DNA of 64,000 nt from Heligmosomoides polygyrus polygyrus (taxonomy: Eukaryota > Nematoda > Chromadorea > Rhabditida > Heligmosomidae), in the NCBI GenBank assembly GCA_947396885.1, contig OX377204.1, forward strand, positions 3,782,001 to 3,846,000, read 5' to 3'. Positions 54,711 through 62,207 of this stretch are shown one piece after another; position 1 is the first letter of the stretch; each line of letters starts with the position of its first letter. The notes under the pieces were generated by a model. It was not told the DNA's origin, made no database searches, and saw only the letters and a program-made list of their open reading frames with translations. The position numbers and the translations under genes are program-made.

Positions 54711-55982
54711 CTAAGGTGACAATTTTGCTCACAGTCAAGGTACCGAACAAGTTGAAGGTTCATATGAGAGCATAAGAAAATAGAAATTTTACGACGTATG
54801 ATCGGTATGGATTGCGCCATGCGCTGGTCTGAATTCCTGTATTTTACACTCGATTGATTGTTTTTCGGTGAATATTTGTCGTAATTTCTTCACAAAGTGA
54901 CCGTTTTGATTGAATTGTGCTTCTTCTGAGGTTCAAAACTTAAGATACGTACTGTGGCTTGAGAAAAGTGCAGGGTATCCTAGAGAATGGAGGTACTAAT
55001 AGAAAGGTTCTAACATTGCAGCTAGTGAAGCTTTTGTGTTTGAGACTCATAAGAAAGTACAGGATAACGAGATGTCTGTGGCGTGCATGTAGCCGAGATC
55101 GCGCCACGCCCCCGCCCCAAATTTTGCATTTCAGACTCGATTGGTTGTGCGTGGGCTGAATGCCTGTTGGTTGTGCATGGGCTGAATGCCTGAACGTCTT
55201 GCTACTACTTGGCCTAATTAAGCTGTTCTGTGCTTCTTTTAACGTTTTTATTTTTCCAGTAGATGTGTATTATGTGTATGATGCATCATGCCTGTTAACC
55301 TCTCCACTCAGCTTGAATGTTGCTTCATCAGTCCACAGAATTCGTCTTATAAAATGGAGCTCCTGCTCAAAGTTAAACTGTGCAAAAAAACTAAACAATC
55401 TGGCGCTGTCCACTACGTAATTGTCAAGTTCTTGACGTTAAAAGAAGCATAACACAGGTTAATCTGATCAGGTAACAACAAGACTGCAACAAGCATTCAG
55501 GCCATGCACATTCAATCGAGTCTAAAGTGCAAGGTTTTAGGCGGGGCATGGCGCAATCTTTAATATTAACGTGCCTCAGAAATCTCGTTACCCTGTGCTT
55601 TCATATAAGTCTTAAACGTTTTCAACAGTTTCACTAGCAGCAATGTTAGAACCTTTCAAATAGTAGCCGCATGTTTTTAGGGTACTCTGCATTTTTCGCA
55701 AGCCGTAGTATGTCATTAACTTTTCAATCTTAAATGAAGCTTAATTCAATTAAAACAGCCACTTTGCGGGAAATCATAACGAGTATTCAAGCGAACCACA
55801 ATCAATAGAGTGAGTAATGCAAAATTCCAGACGAGTGCATGGCGCATCCCGTACCTGTTGTATGTCAAAAAATTTTATTTCCATAAACTTTTATTTGAGC
55901 TTTTAATTTTTCAGTTCTTTCACCGTGAGCAAATTTATTATCTTTCAAACAAAGTATACATTTTTTTGGGACACCCTGTATA
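54711..55982. mobile_element. Tc-like element with about 450-bp inverted arms
   Basis: The left arm (54711-55180) and right arm (55440-55982) are imperfect inverted repeats. GGTTCTAACATTGCAGCTAG on the left faces CTAGCAGCAATGTTAGAACC on the right. The right terminus GGGACACCCTGTA resembles the end at 22.01 kb. In the middle, 55301-55351 is the reverse complement of RRILWTDEATFKLNGEV-type coding, the catalytic piece shared with the 22.5 kb copy. The left terminus is degraded. A 27-base tandem (GGTTGTGCGTGGGCTGAATG) sits at 55140-55193. Confidence 0.65.
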
Positions 55983-56360
55983 CACCACTGTCACATTAAA
56001 CTGGACATCTTTCAAATCAATAATTGACGGTCTTTAAAGAAAATTTGCATGGCAGTTACCGAAGAGCATCGACATCTTTCAGGAATTCGTTGCACGGTAC
56101 GTGTTTCTATATTTCGTCGCACATCAGTGCAGAAAGAAGGAAGAAGGTAGAAGATGGACACTGGACTGCTGGTCAATTTGAGGTAAATCCTTCTTGTTGG
56201 AGATTTGTGCAAAAAGAGTCGAAATGAGTTGAAATAAAGTTAGCAAGCAAATTAACAAAGACAATGTGGAAGCTTTCCTATTTACCTAGGTGTCTTTAAT
56301 TTACCAACTCACCTTTTGTGTTATATTATTGCATCACTCGTAAAGACCTGCTAAAAAGTA
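55983..56360. other. No gene
   Basis: Nothing recognised. Confidence 0.35.
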
Positions 56361-57259
56361 TTAGGGGGGGGGGGAGGCAAAAGTAATGAGACAAAATGAA
56401 AAAATATTTATCTCTTTATAACTCAATTACAACTCAACGATGCTGAGGAATGTATTTGCCATTAAGGGCAAGGACCTTGCTGCCATCGCTCAGCCAACGT
56501 CCTGATCCCATCCTTCCAGAACTGCTTGGGCCTGGTGTTGATCAACTGCTCGATATGGTTGTCAAGGACTGCTTGGGTTATTGTGCCCCTTCCGACCAGG
56601 AAGTCCTGTAGGCTCAAGAAGTAGTGGTAGTCGCATGGAGAGATGTCCAGCGAATACGGTGGGTGAGGCATGTGAACGTAGCCCAGCTGGCCAAGCTTAT
56701 CCGCGGTTACTTGTTCCCGATGGGGTGCGGCGTTGTCGAAGAGGAGAACCTTCTTGAAGCGCTGCGAATGAATGAGAGCGAGTCGCCGGCCCATCTCTTC
56801 TATTTCGTTCACCATGGCATTGGAGTTCATCGTAGTGCTCTTGGAAAACAGTTTCCGGTAAACCGATCCACGGGCGCAGACCCAAAAGCTTAGAAGGTGC
56901 TTCTCGCCGTGAACATTTCGTCGGTAACAGGTCACCAGGCCTCACCCAGACTCGCTGCTTGGCGGGGTTAAGGCAGAAGGCGTACTTCTCATCTTGCGTG
57001 AATATTGAGCCCAGGCTGCTCGGGGTTAGGAATTGGGCGAGCTTTGCGCGACACAGGTCGACTCGTCAGACTGGGGTTTCCGCCCAAGACAGACTGGGGT
57101 TTGGCATGCTTCTGGAAAGGGCGGAAGTGGTAACTTCTCAGATGGGCTTCAGTAAGTAGCATACAAACATACAAATACGACAAGCACGAAACCAGACTCC
57201 AGTCACGAGATATATGGACACGGCATGGGGTGTGTCATTACTTTTGCCCCCCCCCCTAA
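56361..57259 (-). mobile_element. Mariner with poly-G terminal repeats
   Basis: Ends TTAGGGGGGGGGGGAGGCAA and TTGCCCCCCCCCCTAA are inverted and flanked by TA. About 900 bases, shorter than a full mariner, so internally deleted. The minus strand encodes a large part of the transposase (next entry). Deleted relatives are at 38.6 and 11.5 kb. Confidence 0.85.
56462..56935 (-). pseudogene. Mariner transposase, C-terminal two thirds
   Basis: The 157-codon frame reads VHGEKHLLSFWVCARGSVYR, KVLLFDNAAPHREQVTADKL (second catalytic Asp region), YVHMPHPPYSLDISPCDYHY (third Asp region, S-L-D-I-S for the usual S-P-D-L-A) and a C-terminal FWKDGIRTLAERWQQ. The N-terminal DNA-binding domain and first Asp region exist only as a short piece (57183-56989, with SLTSRPVSRKARPIPNPEQP). 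Lacking those, it should be inactive. Confidence 0.75.
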
Positions 57260-57399
57260 TATATTTAGTGAAACTTTTCAAATATTTTAAATATTAGCAG
57301 TTCAGAGCTCACACCTTCCAGAATTTTATGCACATTTTCCTGCTAGAGCTGTCCATAGAGCTAGACACAGGGATGTTAATCTGAAAGTAATAGAGTTTT

Positions 57400-57995
57400 C
57401 CTAAACTCGAGTCCTCAGTAATGAAGACACAGCAGTACTAATTCACGCCTATAAAACGTATATTAGACCAATCTTGGAGTATGGCACACTGGTTTTCAGT
57501 GTATAAAAACCTAATGGTAAGCTTATAGCCCTCCTTGAAAAGGTCCAGAACAGCACCAGTCGCAAATTCATGGTTAGGTGCCTTGGCATATGATGCCATT
57601 CCGTCAAGATCTGGGAGGAATGCTAATTTCAAATTTCACACCTCTTCTCGCAGAAGAAGGAAATTTGATAATTTTATTCCATAAGATTCTTCAAGGAGTC
57701 ACTGGTATACTACTTGATAGTTTTTTCCAAATAACATCATATGCTAGAAGTGGAGCTACGTCATTAATACATCCTCGTACTAGACGTAATCTCTGACAAC
57801 GTCAGCACGAAACGAATACTTCCGAGCGGAATTGTGCCTTTTAAAAACTCGATTGATAAATATTTGGTTATGTAGTGTTTGGTGTTCCTAATTCGTTTTA
57901 TTCCTGCGTTGAACTCATTCATAAAATGTTTATGTGCAGTAACCAGTTTATTCATTTTCAGTGTTTGCTACCACGTGAGATATCTCATGTAATAA
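57400..57995 (+). pseudogene. CR1-type RT C-terminal relic with hairpin 3' end
   Basis: It reads AYKTYIRPILEYGTLVFSV, then, after a stop, LIALLEKVQNSTSRKFMVRC and later RSGATSLIHPRTRR. The end is the palindrome ACGTGAGATATCTCATGT directly followed by AATAAATATATAA. Several breaks. Confidence 0.65.
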
Positions 57996-58065
57996 ATATA
58001 TAACACCATATGTAGTTGGTTACCCATAGCTGGTTACCCCATCTTTGGAGCACAGATAAGGTTAC

Positions 58066-58120
58066 TAATTTATCTATTTATTTATTACATGGGACAGCCC
58101 ATGTGAGGTAGAATGCAGCA
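58066..58120 (-). repeat. Retroposon 3' end facing the previous copy
   Basis: On the minus strand CACATGGGCTGTCCCATGTA is a hairpin directly followed by ATAAATAAATAGATAAAT. This is the same architecture as at 57.97 kb, in opposite orientation, so two element tails meet about 80 bases apart. The body further right is not recognisable. Confidence 0.55.
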
Positions 58121-58261
58121 CGAGAGAATGAACAGAAGCCTGAGAGAGTGATACGTAATAAAACATGTGAGAAAACTGGAACACAACAACACAACAGTTA
58201 CGAAAACAATGAGCCTTGGTTAACAATTAGTCTAAAACAAATTAAATGATGGTATAACAAG

Positions 58262-58924
58262 AAATTCATTTATTTTACTTATTTATTTATGCGTCGAAAA
58301 AGACACGCTTTACAATTAGAATGAAAGAAAGCTGAAACAAACTATGCCTAGAAAAATAAAACAAACGCAACACAACAGCGCAATTAATCCAGTGGAGAAG
58401 AAGAACGGTATTCTTTGGCTTTTCAGATTTCAAAAAACGTAGGAGTCATTAAATTCATCTGGATCATTGCATCGAATACCAGTATAACCATTCGTTCTAT
58501 CAGGAAACTGTTGTGGAGGAAACTGCATCTGTAATAAGTTGTCAAACAATCTCAGCGCCTTTGCAACCAGCTACGACAGAACACAGCTCCAGCACATTTT
58601 CCTCAGCAGGTTCCTCTGGCCTCTGTTATTGCGTGGTGACTCACTCAACCAATTATTGCGGCGCATTGAAACCAAGCTCTGAGGTGCGGAACATTCGACA
58701 CTGCACAGACTGCATAAAAAGAGAGCTGTCATACCATCTAATGATGGGTATAAATTCGAATGCATCATCTGTTGGATTCTCTGTTGCGACGTTCAACGTT
58801 CATCTGCCCCAATAGACTGCTATCAGCCATGCTAAGTCATATACTCCATTTTCACACTTTTCGGCTGTACTCTGCACTTTTACGCGACATGGAGGCCATT
58901 CTTGGGCTATGACTGAGTATTATA
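58262..58924. other. Probable further CR1-like tail and unassigned sequence
   Basis: At 58262-58315 the minus strand has GCGTGTCTTTTTCGACGC and then ATAAATAAATAAG, again hairpin plus A/T tail. A 100-codon plus-strand frame at 58513-58815 (Ser/Cys-rich) has no recognised family. Confidence 0.35.
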
Positions 58925-60190
58925 CAGGGTGCGCATTAATTATGGGCCTCAAATAATCGAAGTGTCATAGTAACGCAAACTATTCAAAACGGAGAAAAGC
59001 ACTTCGTAATCTTTACTAAAGTCCTTATCAACCGAAATTTACAGTATTCATTCGAAGTGCCCTCTTCTTGCGCGTATTCAGCTTCTTAGACGAGTTGCGA
59101 AGGCGTCGCAGGTGGCACACAGAATGTCCTCACGAGATCATTCCAAGCTTTCCTAAGTGCAGTTTGGAGCGAACCCAAGTTGACGTATCTTGTAGCTGAG
59201 ATCTTAAGCTTAAACTGACAGAACAGTAAAGTTAAGTGGGTTCAGATCTGGTGAACGTGACGGCCATTCTTCATGGGCGACGAAATCTGTAAACACCACT
59301 GCTGGACGACACTCGACTTGTCTATAGGAGCCGAGTCTTGCTGAAAGCACCTTGGCTTGCCTCCATAGCAGAAATAGGCCATGGTTTTAAAAGATTTTCC
59401 AGGACAAGTATATTTACTTATTGATCTTCACTCCAGATTCGACGAACACCAGTGGCGTCTTTCCATCCGAGGTTATCGCACCCAATCCAGAGCTTGAATG
59501 TGCAGTCTTCCCGATGACTTTCCTACAGAAATGACCTACTTCTTATTTGCTGCGAGGATCCAATCGTTTGTGAAAACACAATAGGTTCTTTTGTAAAAAT
59601 TTTCTCGTCACTCAAAGCGATGCTCCGGTGCGTGCTATCTGCGAAGTGCGTCAAAAGCCTCCTGCATCTCTTCATCCCTACGTTCTTCCTTTGGGACGAG
59701 AGGAAGTGTGCCGTCTGTTTTCGGAAAGGGCGAAGTCCTAGCATCCCTCTTACACAATGTTTCCCACAAAGGTAGTGCTGACGCCTTCCTCCTTCGTCAC
59801 GTTCCTCATTGAGCGGCGAGGAAATTTTCTTCATTCTTCTTTTCATGGTGTCAAACGTTGCAACAGATACCTTTCCACCTCATCCTTTGCTGTCCGATGT
59901 ACCTTCGAGCTCCTCGAAGCGTTCAATCGTGTTTCGGACCAATCGCTGGAAAACAGATAGAAGATGAGCAATTTTGTTCGACTCGTGACCTTCCTGGTGC
60001 AGCCGATAACGACGGCCCGCATCGGATGAGCTTCATCCATAGTTTAGAATGCAACGAACGTACACAAAACTTTTCGTGTAGCATAGTACAAACAAATCAC
60101 AAAATAATAGCACTTAAATTTTTAGAAAAAACGTAGCTCTTGGTTCAAATCCGCGAAATTTCGCCGAGACCCGTAATTAATGCGCACCTG
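58925..60190 (-). mobile_element. Tc1/mariner-type element with TA duplication
   Basis: Ends CAGGGTGCGCATTAATTATG (58925) and CGTAATTAATGCGCACCTG (to 60190) are inverted and flanked by TA. The length fits a complete element. The minus-strand transposase is decayed: STHRSIALSDEKIFTKEPIV carries the first Asp region, and NLGSLQTALRKAWNDLVRTF is C-terminal. The ends begin like those of the maT-like copies (CAGGGTGCGC), suggesting a related family. Confidence 0.75.
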
Positions 60191-61063
60191 TACATTGGAT
60201 CCAAATGAGTCATTTGCAGAAATTCGATTTGGTTATTACCATCCAAACATCGGAGGCACGCAAAATTTTCCGTATCCGAATCATTTAAAATCCAGATTCC
60301 GAAAAATGACGACAGGCGGAGTCGTTCAAAAATCCAAGCTCCCGAAATTAGCATTATTCGCTTCATGCAATTATTTTTGATAACATCGATTGTATCTAAT
60401 GAACCATTTTCACACATCCGATTAGAATATCCGGATCCGAATCATCGAACAATCCGTGGCCGTTATTCGAATCACAAAAAAATTCAGGGTCCTCAAAACT
60501 AGGGTTATCTGAATTATTTAATTATTCGGAGATTTTTGATCGGATCCACTGTGTGCTGTTAGTAAAGGATTCTTTCTTTCAAGGGCGCAAATCGTGACTT
60601 CTGGCGATGCTACGGTAGGGCGGGACGTTTGGATCAAAATTTGTTCCGATTTAAACGCCGCAAGCTGTATAGGTCCCCGAATAAATAAGTAGTGCTTTCA
60701 CGCTAGTTAGGCATCTAGTAGGGCTTTCTTCTAAAAAGCTGACAACAGCGTATTGAAAACGGAGCTGGTCAAAGAAAAGGGGAATTCAATTTTTTGAACT
60801 GTGTAAGCAGAGTGTATCAATGAGCGGCTGACGCTGTTTTTGGGAGGGCGGTAAGTAGCTTATGGGCTTCCGAAAGAAAATGCACTGTAGTTGCACAGAT
60901 CACAATTTAGCAATGCTGTGGATAGTGTACAGATAGGAAGAACTGCGCAGTTGTTCTGTGGAAATCAATTTTTGCAAGAATCGTCGGTTTGCATGGTGTT
61001 TTGGAGTTTCGATGTCACGGAGAAATCTGTCCTAAAGCTTCGAAAGTACTCGGATTATGGGTG
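60191..61063. other. No gene
   Basis: It contains several ATCCGAATCATT/GATTCGGAT-type repeats between 60220 and 60540. No coding signal. Confidence 0.35.
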
Positions 61064-61075
61064 TTACTGTAGCTT

Positions 61076-61356
61076 GGGCGCGTGTAGCGCAGTCGAAGCA
61101 GGTGTCGGCTATCGCGGGCGCTCACTGCCAGGTTCATGGCTCGATTCTTTCCTAAGTCAACCAAGTCTTCTATCCGTCCGGGGTCGGTGAGTTGATAGCA
61201 GACTTGCCTGGGAAGGTTAAAGCGCTGACTTGTTGATCGGATGGCCACCGCAAGTCATTGTGTAGGCCAAATACGCATTCAAATCGCCTCCACGAAGTAG
61301 GATGCGTGGCGCACCCCAAAAAGGACTGCGTAACGCCGTCCTTTATCATCTATCCC
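61076..61356 (+). mobile_element. tRNA-derived SINE, copy 6
   Basis: It starts GGGCGCGTGTAGCGCAGTCG and has a B-box-like TGGCTCGATTC. The tail CTTTATCATCTATCC is degraded. Flanks TTACTGTAGCTT (61064-61075) and TTACGGTATCTT (61357-61368) match at 10 of 12 positions, a decayed target duplication. It is the most diverged of the six copies and lies 70 bases before the peptide gene, possibly in its promoter. Confidence 0.85.
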
Positions 61357-61425
61357 TTACGGTATCTTGGTATCTGACAAGTATGGCGTTGACCGTAATA
61401 TCCTTCCATCTCGCCCTCTTCAGGT

Positions 61426-61707
61426 ATGAAGACCAAGTTGTTACTCGCCGTTGCCACAGTCGCTGTGTTGGCGTCAATATCGTGTGCACAATATTACTAC
61501 GCTTACGGATATCCGAGCTACGGCTACGCTAGCTATACCTACGGATATCCCTACTATGGCTACGGTAGCTACGGCACCTACAGTAAGTTTGCTTGTGCTT
61601 CTTCTCGAAATAGCGTTCAAAGGCTGCTGATTTCAGATCCACTTGGAGGTGCCATTCGAGGTGCGCTGACAGGTGCGTTGCTGGGAGCAGCGTATGGGAA
61701 GAAATGA
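61426..61707 (+). CDS. Secreted Tyr-Gly-rich peptide, GKK tail (two exons)
   Basis: Exon 1 (61426-61582, 157 nt) encodes MKTKLLLAVATVAVLASISC AQ, a signal peptide, and then YYYAYGYPSYGYASYTYGYP YYGYGSYGTY. A GTAAGT donor follows in phase 1. Exon 2 (61637-61707, 71 nt) follows TGATTTCAG and encodes PLGGAIRGALTGALLGAAYG KK then stop. The 54-base intron is open, so the unspliced 93-codon frame is an artefact. Total 75 residues. CTCTTCAG lies two bases before the ATG, suggesting trans-splicing. Exon 1 has the same length and the same intron phase as in the 40.8 kb gene. Likely an extracellular peptide in the nematode YG-rich class; activity is inference. Confidence 0.85.
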   Translation: MKTKLLLAVATVAVLASISCAQYYYAYGYPSYGYASYTYGYPYYGYGSYGTYSKFACASSRNSVQRLLISDPLGGAIRGALTGALLGAAYGKK

Positions 61708-61841
61708 GAAGACGAAATAGAGAGACGAATAGCCCTTGCTTTACTTGCTGGCGGACTTAAGCAAAAGCTTCTTGTTCGATCTGATTTGTGAACCGTGCGT
61801 GGTGGCGATAAAGCTCCGAGTTGTTATCGATGGCAAGTATA

Positions 61842-62114
61842 TGTATAGTACTGGCTATTCTCGAACCGGCCAATCGGGTGTGCCACGGACACGGCTAGAA
61901 TCGACGGTTTATTCAAGAATACTGTAGCAATAGAGAATAATCGCAACAGCAAGGGACGAAATACACTGCGCCCATCTTGTTCCGCTATTTATCCACTTTG
62001 TTTCGCGCCCAAATCGAACGGCCACAGCCCGTCCCGGTCAGAATCCCGGCGCGCTGACCACCTACGGCCATGCACCGGGCGGTCAACAGCCGGCGCGGTG
62101 GCCGATCTGGTACA
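61842..62114 (-). mobile_element. 3' LTR of a gypsy-type element (candidate)
   Basis: Read on the minus strand, the purine tract AGGAAGGGGGAGA (62127-62115) is followed by TGTACCAGATCGG, the likely LTR start. A TATA-like GGATAAATAGCGG and an AATAAA lie inside, and the LTR plausibly ends at CCAGTACTATACA (61842). TG...CA ends and promoter-then-polyA order fit an LTR of about 270 bases. The 5' LTR lies outside the window, so identity cannot be checked. Confidence 0.6.
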
Positions 62115-62207
62115 TCTCCCCCTTCCTATAGTCGACGTCCCTGTCGATGAAAACAACGAACTAAACAGAACAAAAACAACAACCTATTTTACTCACATCA
62201 TAAAAGA

